DNA from: Pseudomonadota bacterium
GTDB taxonomy: Bacteria > Pseudomonadota > Alphaproteobacteria > Rhizobiales > Devosiaceae
DNA length: 64,000 bases
Direction: 5' to 3'
Assembly: GCA_023391095.1 (NCBI GenBank)
Contig: JAEWBN010000003.1
Coordinates: forward strand, 62,001 to 126,000
Position numbers and translations under genes: made by a program
Shown here: in pieces, positions 1-9,342 of the stretch
Layout: each line of letters opens with the position of its first letter
Numbering within the stretch: position 1 is the stretch's first letter
Notes under the pieces: model-generated
Told to the model about the DNA's origin: nothing
Database searches by the model: none
Seen by the model: the letters and a program-made list of their open reading frames with translations, nothing else

Positions 1-504
1 CAGTTCGGCGCGCACCTTGGCAAAAAATTCGCGCTTTAGATTGTTGGTATAGACCTGCATCACGGCCTGGAGATCGGAATTGATCTCCGAATTGGCCTGA
101 GCCAGCTTCTGGCCGACCGGCGATTCATAGAAGGTCACGATCTGCTGCATTTCTTCGAGCGTGAAGCGCACGGCATACACACGTGCGAACTGGTCGAGCA
201 GCTCGCCCTTGCGGCCATTGTAGTCCTGAACGACCACGCCAATGGCGTCGGAAACAGCATCGGTGATTTCCGGGTTCTGCTGGATCAGCTGACGCATGGT
301 TTCGATGCCGGTTTCGACCACCGTCACCTCGAACACCGCGCCGCGGTCCGTCAGGTCGATATACTTGCGCGCCAGCGACTGGATTTCAGGCGCCACTTCC
401 TGAGCCGAGACCGGCGCCGCAAAGGCGAACACCCCGGCGGTCATTGCCGCGCACATCATTACCTTTGTGCCGCGCACAAGCTTTGCGTTCGTCCAGAATG
501 CCAT
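1..504 (-). CDS. DUF2059 domain protein, exported (partial at left edge)
   Basis: The reading frame is open from an ATG at 504 to the left edge (168 codons, no stop), so the C-terminus lies outside the window. Residues 1-35 look like a signal peptide: a basic start, an Ala/Val-rich core and a likely cleavage after VSA. The mature part is helical. It carries the pattern typical of DUF2059 proteins, an L-x-E-E-M-x-x-I-V-x-F-Y-E-S-P-x-G-x-K stretch near residues 115-135, so family assignment is fairly safe. The biochemical role of the family is unknown; export to the periplasm is inferred. The gene starts 21 bases after the rpiA stop on the same strand, which suggests co-transcription. Confidence 0.8.
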   Translation of the reverse strand, partial: MAFWTNAKLVRGTKVMMCAAMTAGVFAFAAPVSAQEVAPEIQSLARKYIDLTDRGAVFEVTVVETGIETMRQLIQQNPEITDAVSDAIGVVVQDYNGRKGELLDQFARVYAVRFTLEEMQQIVTFYESPVGQKLAQANSEINSDLQAVMQVYTNNLKREFFAKVRAEL

Positions 505-525
505 ATTGCCCCGATCCACCTTTGG

Positions 526-1227
526 TCAGTTGCCAGTCTTGAGTATCTTTACGCCATTCGGCGTCGCCACATAAGCCTTGCTGCACAGGTTGAGAAACAG
601 CCCGTGCTGCACGACGCCCGCAATGTCGAGCAAGTCACGCGAAAGAGCTTCTGGCCGTGAAATACGGCCAAAAAAAGCATCCAGAATATAGTGTCCACCG
701 TCGGTCAGATAGGGCTTGCCATCGGCGGTGCGGCGCAAGACCGCCTGCCCTTCGGCGGCATGGCTGGCCATGACATCGGCAACCGACCGCTGCGTCGCGC
801 CCAGTCCGAACGGATTGACCTCGATCGGCAGCGGAAAGCGTCCGCCCAGGCTCTCGACGATCTTGCTGTCGTCGGCAATCACGATCATGGCGTCCGAGGA
901 GGCCGCCACGATCTTTTCGCGCAGCAAGGCGCCACCGGCACCCTTGATGAGGTTGAGCGCCGGGTCGATCTCGTCGGCGCCATCGACGGTCAGGTCGAGC
1001 CGGTCCAGCGTGTCGAGGTCGGAGAGAGCAATATTGAGCGCACGCGCCTGCCGGTCGGTCGCTTCCGAGGTGGGCACGCAAATGACGTCCAGGCCCTGCG
1101 CCACCTTTTCGCCCAGCAAGTCAACGAAGTGGCGGGCGGTCGATCCGGTGCCCAGGCCAAGGCGCATGCCGGGCCTTACCTCTTCAAGCGCCATGGCCGC
1201 GGCCTGGCGCTTCAGCTCTTCACTCAT
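526..1227 (-). CDS. rpiA: ribose-5-phosphate isomerase A
   Basis: RpiA interconverts ribose-5-phosphate and ribulose-5-phosphate in the non-oxidative pentose phosphate pathway. The 233-residue product has the N-terminal G-L-G-T-G-S-T phosphate loop (about residues 24-30), the V-D-G-A-D-E-I-D motif and the [11 protein letters not shown] loop that carry the catalytic Asp, Lys and Glu. Length matches the family. I start at ATG 1227 rather than an in-frame ATG six codons upstream because a GGGAGG-type ribosome binding site lies just before 1227 and the product then begins M-S-E-E-L-K as in homologues. It is followed at once by the DUF2059 gene in the same direction. Confidence 0.97.
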   Translation of the reverse strand: MSEELKRQAAAMALEEVRPGMRLGLGTGSTARHFVDLLGEKVAQGLDVICVPTSEATDRQARALNIALSDLDTLDRLDLTVDGADEIDPALNLIKGAGGALLREKIVAASSDAMIVIADDSKIVESLGGRFPLPIEVNPFGLGATQRSVADVMASHAAEGQAVLRRTADGKPYLTDGGHYILDAFFGRISRPEALSRDLLDIAGVVQHGLFLNLCSKAYVATPNGVKILKTGN

Positions 1228-1475
1228 GTCTCCGGGCCCTCCCATCAGGCTTTTGGGCGGTTTGGCAGGCGGATGGGCACGGTGTCAAGCGAGCCTTTCG
1301 GCCCTGATCACGACGATGTGATCGATCCGTGTAACCTGCCGGCAACACAATGTGGCGAAGCTGGGGCACTTATGACGGAAACAAGGCGCAGTCTCTTTTC
1401 GCTTTATTGCATTCCACGTAAGTAGCGAAAATTACCCCGGCCGAGAATCGCGCCGGTTCAGAGGCCAGTGGACGG

Positions 1476-2066
1476 ATGAACATATTGAAATTGGCGGCGG
1501 CTTTCGTGACGTCGCTCCTGCTTGCGGCGATGGTGGTGGCTCCGGCCTCGGCGGCCGTCTGGTACAACCCCGAAACGAATACGTTTGAAGAGCGCGCAGC
1601 CTCGACCAATCCGCGTGGCGGCAGCCCGATCAAGAAGCAGGTGGTGGATTATGAAACCACCTTCAAGCCCGGCACCATCGTGATCGAGACCGGCGAGCGC
1701 CGCCTTTATCTCGTGCTCGAAGACGGCAAGGCCATGAAATATGGCATCGGTGTCGGCCGTGAAGGCTTCACCTGGTCCGGCACCAACCGCATCACCCGCA
1801 AGGCCGAGTGGCCCGGCTGGACCCCGCCCCCGGCCATGCGCAAGCGCGTTCCCGACCTGCCGGCCTATATGCCCGGTGGCCCGGACAATCCGCTTGGCGC
1901 GCGCGCCCTCTATATCGGCTCGACGCTCTACCGCGTGCATGGCACGTCCGAGCCCTGGTCAATCGGCCAGGCTGTATCCTCGGGCTGCATCCGCCTCACC
2001 AACGAGGACGTGATCGACCTCTATGACCGCGTTCAGGTCGGCGCGACCATCGTGGTCCGGCACTGA
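1476..2066 (+). CDS. L,D-transpeptidase (YkuD domain), exported
   Basis: The 196-residue protein begins with a signal peptide (hydrophobic residues 6-22, A-S-A cleavage near 26). The YkuD catalytic domain follows, from about residue 65 to the end. The active-site motif is complete: H155 in H-G-T-x-x-P and C171 in S-S-G-C-I-R. Such enzymes form 3-3 peptidoglycan cross-links or attach lipoproteins to peptidoglycan in the periplasm; which of these applies here cannot be read from sequence. No peptidoglycan-binding domain is present, so it is a minimal enzyme. A strong intrinsic terminator lies directly downstream, so the gene is probably monocistronic. Confidence 0.92.
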   Translation: MNILKLAAAFVTSLLLAAMVVAPASAAVWYNPETNTFEERAASTNPRGGSPIKKQVVDYETTFKPGTIVIETGERRLYLVLEDGKAMKYGIGVGREGFTWSGTNRITRKAEWPGWTPPPAMRKRVPDLPAYMPGGPDNPLGARALYIGSTLYRVHGTSEPWSIGQAVSSGCIRLTNEDVIDLYDRVQVGATIVVRH

Positions 2067-2084
2067 TCCCAGCCATTTGACAGG

Positions 2085-2107
2085 GGCCGCCGCGAGGTGG
2101 CCTTTTT
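2085..2107 (+). terminator. intrinsic terminator after the L,D-transpeptidase gene
   Basis: A 7-bp stem (GGCCGCC pairing with GGTGGCC, one G-T wobble) with a GCGA loop is followed directly by TTTTT. It lies 18 bases after the stop codon. Confidence 0.85.
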
Positions 2108-2151
2108 GTTTGCCCGTTTGCTTTCGCATCGGGCGCGACTAGACTTGCGGC

Positions 2152-3165
2152 ATGACCATCGCTCCCCCTCCCCATAGACCGCTCATCGACAGCTTCGGCC
2201 GGCGCATCTCCTATCTGCGCATTTCGGTGACCGACCGCTGCGATTTCCGCTGCGTCTATTGCATGTCCGAGGATATGACCTTCCTGCCCAAGAAGGAGGT
2301 CCTGAGTTTTGAGGAAGTGGAGGCAATTGCCTCGGCATTTATCGCAAGGGGCACGACCCGCATCCGGCTGACCGGCGGCGAGCCGCTGGTGCGGCGCGAC
2401 ATCATGGATCTCGTCGGCACGCTGGGCGGGCACATCGGCAACGGCCTCGAGGAGCTGACGCTGACCACCAATGGCAGCCAGTTGGCCAAACATGCGCAGG
2501 GCCTGCATGCCGCGGGCGTCCGGCGGATCAATGTGTCGCTCGATACGCTCGACCCCGCCCGCTTTGCCGCCATCACCCGCCGCGGCCGGCTCGCCGATGT
2601 CCTTTCCGGCATTGACGCAGCGCAGGCGGCCGGGCTCGCCATCAAGATCAACATGGTGGCCATGCGCGGCGTCAATGACGACGAGATCGAGCCCATGCTG
2701 GCCTGGACGCATGGCCGGGGCATGGGCCTGACGCTGATCGAGGGCATGCCGCTGGGCGAGGTGGGCATAGACCGGGTGGACAGCTACCTGCCCCTGCGCG
2801 AACTCCATGACCGGCTGGCCCGCCGCTACACCCTCACCCGTCTCGACAAGCGCACCGGCGGCCCTGCGCGCTACGTGCATGTTGCCGAAACCGGCGGCAC
2901 CCTGGGCTTCATCACGCCCATGAGCCACAATTTCTGCGAAAGCTGCAATCGCGTCCGCCTCACAGCGACCGGGCAGCTGTTTCTTTGCCTCGGGCAGGAC
3001 GATCAGGTGAACCTGCGCGATGCGCTGCGCGAGGGAGGCGCTGCCGGCCTCGATGCAGCGCTCGACCATGCCATGATCATCAAGCCCAAGGGCCACGACT
3101 TCGTGCTCGACCGCACCCGAACCGAGCCCGCAGTCTCCCGCCACATGAGCGTCACCGGCGGCTAG
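2152..3165 (+). CDS. moaA: GTP 3',8-cyclase MoaA
   Basis: MoaA is a radical SAM enzyme that converts GTP to 3',8-cyclo-GTP, the first step of molybdenum cofactor synthesis. Both iron-sulfur sites are visible: the SAM cluster motif C30-x3-C34-x2-C37 and the C-terminal substrate cluster C-x2-C-x13-C in the segment beginning N-F-C-E-S-C. The protein ends in the conserved Gly-Gly tail needed for activity, so the 337-residue product looks intact. It lies 28 bases upstream of an SDR gene in the same direction. No other moa genes lie in the window, and I see no Moco riboswitch in the short upstream spacer. Confidence 0.97.
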   Translation: MTIAPPPHRPLIDSFGRRISYLRISVTDRCDFRCVYCMSEDMTFLPKKEVLSFEEVEAIASAFIARGTTRIRLTGGEPLVRRDIMDLVGTLGGHIGNGLEELTLTTNGSQLAKHAQGLHAAGVRRINVSLDTLDPARFAAITRRGRLADVLSGIDAAQAAGLAIKINMVAMRGVNDDEIEPMLAWTHGRGMGLTLIEGMPLGEVGIDRVDSYLPLRELHDRLARRYTLTRLDKRTGGPARYVHVAETGGTLGFITPMSHNFCESCNRVRLTATGQLFLCLGQDDQVNLRDALREGGAAGLDAALDHAMIIKPKGHDFVLDRTRTEPAVSRHMSVTGG

Positions 3166-3193
3166 ACCATCGGCACGAACGGAGATTTCCAGA

Positions 3194-4036
3194 ATGACCG
3201 AGATCGTTGCGCTGGTCACCGGCGCGAGCCGGGGTGTCGGCCGCGGCATTGCGCTGGCCCTGCTCGCACAGGGCGCCACCGTCCATGTCAGCGCCCGCAC
3301 CCGAACCGATGTGCAGGCGGCTGTCCATCCCCAGGGGGAGGGGTCTCTCGATAGCCTCGAGCGCGAAGCCTCTGCCCTGCCCGGCCGGCTCGTCACCCAT
3401 GTCTGCGATCACGCCGACACCGACGCGACTGATACCCTTGTGCGATCCGTACTGGCGGCGGAACAGCGTATCGACATCCTCGTCAACAATGCCTGGCCCG
3501 GTTACGAGCGCATGGAGGAAGACGGCGAGTTCACCTGTCCCCGCCCCTTCTGGGAACAGCCCATGTGGCGCTGGTCGGCCATGATCGACACCAATCTCAA
3601 GTCTGCCTTTGTCGCGTCCCGTGCCGCAGCACCGGCCATGATCGCGGCCGGCCGCGGGCTCATCGTCAATATCTCCCTCTGGGCCGCCCAGAAGCATGAC
3701 GGCAATGCTATCTATGGCGTCGCCAAGGCCGCGATGGACAAGCTTTCCGCCGACTGCGCTCATGAGCTTGCGCCACATGGCGTTGCCGCCATCTCGCTTT
3801 ATCCGGGTCTGGTGAGGACCGAGGCGGTGATGCGTGCCGCCCAGTTCTTTGACCTCAGCAATTCGGAATCGCCGCAATTCGTCGGACGCGTCATTGCCGC
3901 CCTGTGGCGCGACCCGGAACTGATGGCGAAGTCGGGCAAGGTGCAGGTGGCCGCCGAACTGGCTCAGCTCTACGACGTCACCGATATCGACGGCAGCCGG
4001 CCCCGCCCGATGGGACCGGCCGATTTCGGCAGCTGA
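3194..4036 (+). CDS. SDR family NAD(P)-dependent oxidoreductase (DHRS1-like)
   Basis: This is a classical short-chain dehydrogenase/reductase of 280 residues. The N-terminal cofactor motif T-G-A-S-R-G-V-G-R-G (residues 9-18), the N-N-A motif near residue 98, and the catalytic S161, Y174 and K178 are all present. An insert with several Trp residues between the N-N-A motif and the catalytic Ser (residues about 100-135) resembles DHRS1-type members; the substrate is unknown. The ATG at 3194 has GGAG upstream. The stop codon abuts the stop of the convergent Lrp-type gene with no spacer. Confidence 0.85.
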   Translation: MTEIVALVTGASRGVGRGIALALLAQGATVHVSARTRTDVQAAVHPQGEGSLDSLEREASALPGRLVTHVCDHADTDATDTLVRSVLAAEQRIDILVNNAWPGYERMEEDGEFTCPRPFWEQPMWRWSAMIDTNLKSAFVASRAAAPAMIAAGRGLIVNISLWAAQKHDGNAIYGVAKAAMDKLSADCAHELAPHGVAAISLYPGLVRTEAVMRAAQFFDLSNSESPQFVGRVIAALWRDPELMAKSGKVQVAAELAQLYDVTDIDGSRPRPMGPADFGS

Positions 4037-4522
4037 TTACTTGTCGTCGTCCACGACCTGAACGAAGTCGAGCGGCAAGGCCGTTGTGTACTTGATCTGG
4101 CCCATGGCAAAGGCCGAGCTCACATCGGTCAGATTGATCTTGCTGATCAGGCGCTTGTAGAAAGCGTCATAGGCCGCGATGTCAGGCACCACGACGCGCA
4201 TCAGGTAGTCGACGTCCCCGCTCATGCGATAAAATTCCACCACTTCTGGGAATTCGTCGATGACGCCGGCGAATTTGCGCATCCAGCCTTCATTGTGTTC
4301 GTTGGTCTTGACCGACACGAAGACTGTCACGCCCACATTGACCTTGGCCGGGTCGAGCACGGCCACGCGCCGCTGGATGACGCCATCTTCTTCCATCTTC
4401 TGGATGCGGCGCCAGCACGGCGTCGTCGAAAGGCCCACCTTGCGGCCGATCTCGGCCACCGGCATGGTCGCATCCTTCTGCAAGAGCGTCAGAATTTTGC
4501 GGTCGATCTTGTCCAGCGCCAT
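4037..4522 (-). CDS. Lrp/AsnC family transcriptional regulator
   Basis: This 161-residue regulator has the AsnC-type helix-turn-helix in residues 5-50 (D-R-K-I-L-x-L-L-Q-K-D, then V-G-L-S-T-T-P-C-W-R-R-I). A RAM/ligand-binding domain follows at about residues 70-155, with the G-D-V-D-Y-L motif near 115. Members bind amino acids and act as octamers on DNA. Here the ligand and targets are unknown. The ATG at 4522 is preceded by GAGGGTG. It is convergent with the SDR gene and divergent from the histidine kinase gene, so the 237-base spacer to the right could hold its own operator. Confidence 0.93.
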   Translation of the reverse strand: MALDKIDRKILTLLQKDATMPVAEIGRKVGLSTTPCWRRIQKMEEDGVIQRRVAVLDPAKVNVGVTVFVSVKTNEHNEGWMRKFAGVIDEFPEVVEFYRMSGDVDYLMRVVVPDIAAYDAFYKRLISKINLTDVSSAFAMGQIKYTTALPLDFVQVVDDDK

Positions 4523-4759
4523 TACACCCTCGTGAAATCAGATTTCGCGTTATCAGCAGTCACGCCCCCGCGCGCTGTGCGTAAGTGCCATATGGCTGCA
4601 GTTTGCGCAATAAAATTGCGCCGATGAAACAGGCGGGCGCCATCAGGAAGTTTTAACCACCTCTGGCAGTTTTCGGTGTTTCACCGCCTGTTAACCACGC
4701 CCCTCCTAGTGTCTCAGCCATGTTCAGGCGGACGCGTTTTATGTCCGCTCCTTTTAGTA

Positions 4760-6298
4760 ATGAGTAGCGTATCGATGCCGTCCCAGCCGGCCAGAGATGT
4801 CGATCTTCGTGCAAGCGCAGGGCGGGACAGCCGGCGCACTTCGCATGCTGTTCTGGAGGCGCGCCAGCGTCTGACGTCCAGCTCGGGCACGCGCGCCGAA
4901 TTCGACTTTGAACTTCTCCATGACTATGCCGACTCGCGCCTTTCGGCCGCGCTGCCCATGGCAGCCATCGTAGCCATTCTGGCCATCGTCGCGACCTTCT
5001 GGGTTCCCGTTGCGCTGACCGCCCTCTGGGCGGGTCTCGTCATTCTGAGCCTGCTTGTGGTCGTGCTCGCCGCCCGCCGCTTCAAGCTCAGCGATCCGGC
5101 CAAATTCAATGCCGAACGCTGGACCACCACATTTGTGATCGCCGAAGGCGTTGCGGGTGTCACTCTTTCGTCCCTCGCCCTCTTCACGCTGGTCGGCAAT
5201 CCCCAGGACCTGGCCCCGGTGATCTTTGCCATGGTCTTGGTCAGCATAGCCGCCAATGCCGTGGCCACCCATACCCTGCCGCCGGCCACGCTGGTCAGCA
5301 CCATGCCGGTGACCCTGAGCGTTTCCATCGCGCTCATCGCCATGGGTGGCACGCTCAACTACACGCTGGCCGCCGTTGCCATCTGCGGCGAAATCTTTTT
5401 CGTTTATCTCGCCCGCCAGCTGCATGGCTCCGAGCTCGAAACCATTTCGCACCAGGCCGAAAAGGACCGGCTGATTGCCGAACTTGAAGAAGCCCGCAAC
5501 ATGTCCGACGAGGCCCGCCGCCATGCCGAGCAGGCCAATATCGCCAAGAGCCAGTTCCTGGCCACCATGAGCCACGAACTGCGCACGCCGCTCAATGCCA
5601 TTATCGGCTTTTCCGAAGTGCTCAAGTCCGAGCTGCTGGGACCCCACCAGGTTCCGCAATACAAGGAATACGCCGGCGACATTCATGGCAGTGGCCAGCA
5701 TCTTCTGACCCTGATCAACGAGTTGCTCGATCTCAGCCGCATTGAAGCGGGCAAGTACGAGCTCAACGAAGAAGTCGTGTCGCTGGTCGACATTGCCGAC
5801 GATTGCCGTCGCATGATGGAACTGCGCGCCAAGTCCAAGGGCATCGAGCTGGTGTTCAGCGTCGGCGATCACCTGCCCAAGCTGTGGGGCGACGAGCGCG
5901 CCATCCGTCAGGTCATCCTCAACCTGCTTTCCAACGCCATCAAGTTCACGCCGCAGCACGGCAAGGTGACCCTTGTCGTGCAGCGCAGTGGCGATGGCGG
6001 CCAGCTGGTTTCCGTGCGGGACAATGGCCCGGGCATTCCCGAAAGCGAGATCGAAACCGTGCTTTCGTCTTTCGGGCAGGGCTCGCTGGCGCAGAAGACG
6101 GCCGAACAGGGCGCGGGCCTGGGCCTGCCCATCGTCCAGAAGATCATGGACCTTCATCAGGGCCGCTTCGATCTTTTCTCCAAGCTGCGCTTTGGCACCG
6201 AAGTCATCGCCACCTTCCCCCGCGCCCGCGTCATGGACGCATTGGCGCCGGTCGTGGAACGCCGCAACCGGCTCGAAATCTACTCCGAGGCCGGCTAA
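4760..6298 (+). CDS. membrane-bound sensor histidine kinase
   Basis: The protein has a cytoplasmic N-terminal segment, about five or six membrane helices (residues 75-230), a short coiled coil, a HisKA domain with the phospho-accepting His272 in S-H-E-L-R-T-P-L-N, and a HATPase domain with N, G1 (D-N-G-P-G-I-P) and G2 boxes. No HAMP, PAS or receiver domain is visible, so the signal is probably sensed in the membrane. I start at ATG 4760; an in-frame GTG at 4676 would add 28 residues that do not look coding, and ATG 4775 is also possible. No response regulator is adjacent; the next gene encodes an HD-GYP protein in the same direction. Confidence 0.87.
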   Translation: MSSVSMPSQPARDVDLRASAGRDSRRTSHAVLEARQRLTSSSGTRAEFDFELLHDYADSRLSAALPMAAIVAILAIVATFWVPVALTALWAGLVILSLLVVVLAARRFKLSDPAKFNAERWTTTFVIAEGVAGVTLSSLALFTLVGNPQDLAPVIFAMVLVSIAANAVATHTLPPATLVSTMPVTLSVSIALIAMGGTLNYTLAAVAICGEIFFVYLARQLHGSELETISHQAEKDRLIAELEEARNMSDEARRHAEQANIAKSQFLATMSHELRTPLNAIIGFSEVLKSELLGPHQVPQYKEYAGDIHGSGQHLLTLINELLDLSRIEAGKYELNEEVVSLVDIADDCRRMMELRAKSKGIELVFSVGDHLPKLWGDERAIRQVILNLLSNAIKFTPQHGKVTLVVQRSGDGGQLVSVRDNGPGIPESEIETVLSSFGQGSLAQKTAEQGAGLGLPIVQKIMDLHQGRFDLFSKLRFGTEVIATFPRARVMDALAPVVERRNRLEIYSEAG

Positions 6299-6368
6299 TC
6301 CTCCTAAATCTGTTTAAGACCTCCGAAACTTCTTCTGCGGCATGCTTGGTCTTCCTGGGGAGGAAGAC

Positions 6369-7451
6369 TTGCAAACCAAAAGAAGTGAAGGGCTTCTCTA
6401 TATTACGGAAAGCCCCGACTCGCTCGACTACAAGGCGTTTGCGCGGGCGCTGAATACAGAACCGATCGGGTTGCGGACGCTCACCGTAACAGATATTCGC
6501 AACGATCCAAATATCGTCTTCGATGTGGACCTGCGCAGTACGGCCACGATGAAGCGGCTGAGCGAGCTGTTCGCCCGGCCCGGACTGGGATGCCGCATCT
6601 TTCTGACCGATCTCGACACCAGCGTCACCCGCGCCAATGCGAGGCTGCTCGGCGCCCATGCGGTCTTGCCGACCCACACAAAGCCGGACGCCATCTACGC
6701 AGCCATCGAGGCCCATTTCGGCATCTCGTCAACCGCCACGGCTCGCCGCTCCATCGATGCCGGCGCCAAGGCGCTGGACCAGGGGTTTGCAAGCCTCGCC
6801 AAGGACGAGGCCTTCGACACGGCCGGCGCCGAGAACGCCTCGGGCCTGATTGCCGATGCCATCGACGATGTCGGGATCAACCAGTGGCTCGCCACCGTGC
6901 GCGGCCACCATGTGGGCACGTTCCAGCACTGCATGCTGGTGACCGCCACCGCCTCGGCCTTTGCCCGCCATACCGGCATGCGCCGCCGCGACGTGATGAC
7001 CATCACCACGGCGGGCCTGTTGCACGATATCGGCAAGGCCTCCGTGCCGCTCGACATCCTCGACAAGTCGGGCGCCCTGACACCCGAAGAAATGCAGGTC
7101 ATGCGCCAGCACCCGCTGACCGGCTACGATTATCTCGCCCGTCGCAGCGACATCGCCAAGGCGACCCTGCGCAGCGTGCGCAGCCATCACGAATATCTCG
7201 ACGGCACGGGCTATCCCGACGGCCTGTCCGGACAGGAGATCGACGACCTCACCCGCATCGTCACCATTGCCGATATCTATGGCGCCATGGTCGAGCGTCG
7301 CGCCTATAAACCGCCAAAGTCGCCCCAGGAAGCCCTTGAGGTGATCGTCGCCATGGCCGATGCCGGCAAGCTTGAAAAAGCGCTGGTGCGCGAATTCGGG
7401 CGCATCATGGTGCCGCAGATGGCCGCCGCTAGTTCAAGACTGGCCGGCTGA
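6369..7451 (+). CDS. HD-GYP domain protein (probable c-di-GMP phosphodiesterase)
   Basis: The N-terminal ~130 residues show no clear conserved domain. The C-terminal half is an HD-GYP domain: the H-D-I-G-K metal pair, then H-H-E-x4-G-T-G-Y-P-D-G-L, then the D-I-Y-G-A-M segment. HD-GYP enzymes hydrolyse c-di-GMP; metal ligands look intact here, so activity is plausible. I chose TTG 6369 as start because GGGGAGGAAG lies immediately upstream at ideal spacing; the in-frame ATG at 6342 has no recognisable ribosome binding site. The gene follows a histidine kinase by about 70 bases. Its 3' end overlaps the convergent cobT by 23 bases. Confidence 0.88.
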   Translation: MQTKRSEGLLYITESPDSLDYKAFARALNTEPIGLRTLTVTDIRNDPNIVFDVDLRSTATMKRLSELFARPGLGCRIFLTDLDTSVTRANARLLGAHAVLPTHTKPDAIYAAIEAHFGISSTATARRSIDAGAKALDQGFASLAKDEAFDTAGAENASGLIADAIDDVGINQWLATVRGHHVGTFQHCMLVTATASAFARHTGMRRRDVMTITTAGLLHDIGKASVPLDILDKSGALTPEEMQVMRQHPLTGYDYLARRSDIAKATLRSVRSHHEYLDGTGYPDGLSGQEIDDLTRIVTIADIYGAMVERRAYKPPKSPQEALEVIVAMADAGKLEKALVREFGRIMVPQMAAASSRLAG

Positions 7452-8454
7452 TCCCGGCGCTGTCATAGGTCGCCATGTTGTCGTGCAGGTGCAGCGCCGT
7501 CTTGGCCAGCACCACGCCCAGCGCTGCGCCCGTGCCCTGGCCCAGATGCAGCCCGAGATCGAGAAGGCCCACCTGCCCCATGCGCTCGAGCGCCCGGCGA
7601 TGGGCGCCTTCGGCCGAGGCATGGGCAAAAAGGCAGTGGTTGATCGATGCCGGGTTGACCGCGTGGGCAATGGCCGCGGCGGCCGTCGCCACATAGCCGT
7701 CAATGATGACGGGCACTTTCTGGTGCCGCGCCGCAATCAGCGCCCCGAGCATGGCCGCGATTTCCCGACCGCCCAGGCGCGCCAGAATGGCCAGCGGGTG
7801 ATCCAGCGCCCCGGCATGGTGCGCCAATGCCCGATCGATTGCATCCACCTTGCGCGCCAGCCCGGCGTCGTCGAGCCCGCTGCCGCGCCCGGCCCAGTCG
7901 GCGCCAGTGCCACCATAAAGCGCGGCATAAACCGCCGCTGCCGCCGTGGTGCTGCCCACACCCATGTCGCCAAGCCCGATCAGGTCCGGCTTACCGGCCA
8001 CCGCTTCCATGCCATAGGCGATGGTCGCAGCGCACATCTGGTCATCCAGCGCTGCCTCGACCGCGATGTCGCCCGTGGGCAGTTCCACCGCCAGTTCGAA
8101 CACGCGCAGGTTGATTTCATGCAGGCCGCAGATCTGCGACACGGCCGCGCCGCCATTGGTGAAATTCTGCACCATCTGCGCCGTCAGTTCGACCGGATAA
8201 GCCGAAACGCCCTCCGCCGCCACGCCGTGGCTGGCAGCAAAGATCGTGACCATGGGATTGCTCAGTCGCGGCTTGCTGCGATGCTGCCAGCGGGCAAGAA
8301 ATTCCAGGATTTCCTCCAGCGCCCCCAGCGCGCCCACCGGCTTGCACAACTGCCTGTTGCGCTCGCGCACGGCGGCAACGGCTGTTTCGTCGCCCTCGGG
8401 CACAGCCACAAGCAGGTCGACGATATCGGCAAAGGCGGAGTTGAGCGGGGCCAT
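7429..8454 (-). CDS. cobT: nicotinate-nucleotide--dimethylbenzimidazole phosphoribosyltransferase
   Basis: CobT makes alpha-ribazole phosphate, the lower-ligand precursor of cobalamin, from dimethylbenzimidazole and nicotinate mononucleotide. The 341-residue product has family length, the A-S-H-G-V-A motif near residue 75 and the G-D-M-G-V-G-S-T-T motif near 175. One thing is odd. The C-terminal motif usually written L-G-E-G-T-G-A-A reads L-G-Q-G-T-G-A-A here (Q306, codon at 7537-7539). From memory this Glu is the catalytic base (Glu317 of Salmonella CobT), so the enzyme may be altered. No other cob genes are nearby. The gene is divergent from the aspartic protease gene. Confidence 0.93.
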   Translation of the reverse strand: MAPLNSAFADIVDLLVAVPEGDETAVAAVRERNRQLCKPVGALGALEEILEFLARWQHRSKPRLSNPMVTIFAASHGVAAEGVSAYPVELTAQMVQNFTNGGAAVSQICGLHEINLRVFELAVELPTGDIAVEAALDDQMCAATIAYGMEAVAGKPDLIGLGDMGVGSTTAAAAVYAALYGGTGADWAGRGSGLDDAGLARKVDAIDRALAHHAGALDHPLAILARLGGREIAAMLGALIAARHQKVPVIIDGYVATAAAAIAHAVNPASINHCLFAHASAEGAHRRALERMGQVGLLDLGLHLGQGTGAALGVVLAKTALHLHDNMATYDSAGISRPVLN

Positions 8455-8620
8455 GGGAAATCCGGCTGGGCGTGGTCAGGGCAGCGCCTTGTGGCGCGAA
8501 ACGGGGCCGAATGCAATTGAGCCCTTTGTCGTGCTGCGGCAGCGCCGGGTCTGGCCCTGCCTTGAAATCCCTGCAATTGCTTCCTTTATCGAAGAGGGCA
8601 CGCGGAAGAGTTGGCGCAGC

Positions 8621-9307
8621 ATGATGTTCATTGGTCTGGCAATCCTGGTCGCGGCGGGCCTCGTGCTTGTCATCATTGCCGATGCCGGAAGCCTTGTCGG
8701 GCTCACCCAGACCCAGACCGCCCAGCTGATCCCGCTGCTGGTGCTGCTTGTGCTCTTCAGCGGCGGCATTTTTGCGCGGCGCCATCGCGCTTCCGAACTG
8801 CTTTGGGGTGTTGTGCTTTGGGGCGGCCTGTTCGCCGTGGCCATGCTGGCCTATGCCTATCGCGACGAGCTGACCGGAGTGGCCGGGCGCGTAGCGGGCG
8901 AGTTGCAGCCGGGCATTGCCATCGTCGATGCCGAGACCGGCACGGCCACCTTCCGCCGCAGCGCCAATGGGCATTTCGAAGTCAACGCCACCGTCAACGG
9001 CCATACCACGCCAATGATCTTTGATACCGGCGCCAGCGCCGTGGTGCTGACCGTGCCGGATGCCGAGGCCGCCGGCATCAACGCCGCCGGCCTGCGCTAC
9101 TCGGTGCCGGTCTCCACCGCCAATGGCACCGGCATGGCGGCCCGTGTGCGGCTCGACAGCCTTGAAGTGGGCGGCATTGTGCGTCGGAACGTCACGGCAT
9201 TCGTTACCGAGGCCGGCGCGCTCCAGACCAGCCTTCTGGGCATGACCTTTCTGGAAACACTCAGCCGCTACAGCGTCTCGCAGAACTCGCTCGAACTGGT
9301 GGATTGA
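8621..9307 (+). CDS. TIGR02281-like clan AA aspartic protease, membrane-anchored
   Basis: The 228-residue product starts with three hydrophobic helices (about residues 3-22, 32-48 and 58-75). A single retropepsin-like lobe follows, with D135 in F-D-T-G-A-S and a downstream hydrophobic L-L-G-M-T-F-L segment. One catalytic Asp per chain means the active enzyme would be a dimer, as in retroviral proteases. Proteins of this TIGR02281 type are common in alphaproteobacteria but their substrates are not known to me. The start at ATG 8621 follows GGAAGAG; the frame is open further upstream, but that region overlaps the 5' end of divergent cobT and does not look coding. Confidence 0.85.
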   Translation: MMFIGLAILVAAGLVLVIIADAGSLVGLTQTQTAQLIPLLVLLVLFSGGIFARRHRASELLWGVVLWGGLFAVAMLAYAYRDELTGVAGRVAGELQPGIAIVDAETGTATFRRSANGHFEVNATVNGHTTPMIFDTGASAVVLTVPDAEAAGINAAGLRYSVPVSTANGTGMAARVRLDSLEVGGIVRRNVTAFVTEAGALQTSLLGMTFLETLSRYSVSQNSLELVD

Positions 9308-9308
9308 A

Positions 9309-9337
9309 AAAGGGCCGGTCTTTCGACCGGCCCCTTT
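9309..9337. terminator. bidirectional intrinsic terminator
   Basis: A 9-bp GC stem (GGGCCGGTC / GACCGGCCC) with a TTTC loop is flanked by A5 on the left and TTT on the right. It sits between the convergent protease and alpha/beta hydrolase genes and can serve both. Confidence 0.85.
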
Positions 9338-9342
9338 ATGGA

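Noticed and set aside
4650..4700. TTAACC sites before the histidine kinases as CtrA boxes (also near 28130)
   Set aside because: Only half motifs are present; the second TTAA at seven-base spacing is missing.
4676..4759. GTG-initiated extension of the first histidine kinase
   Set aside because: The added residues are Cys/Leu-rich without a membrane or signal layout and no ribosome binding site supports it.
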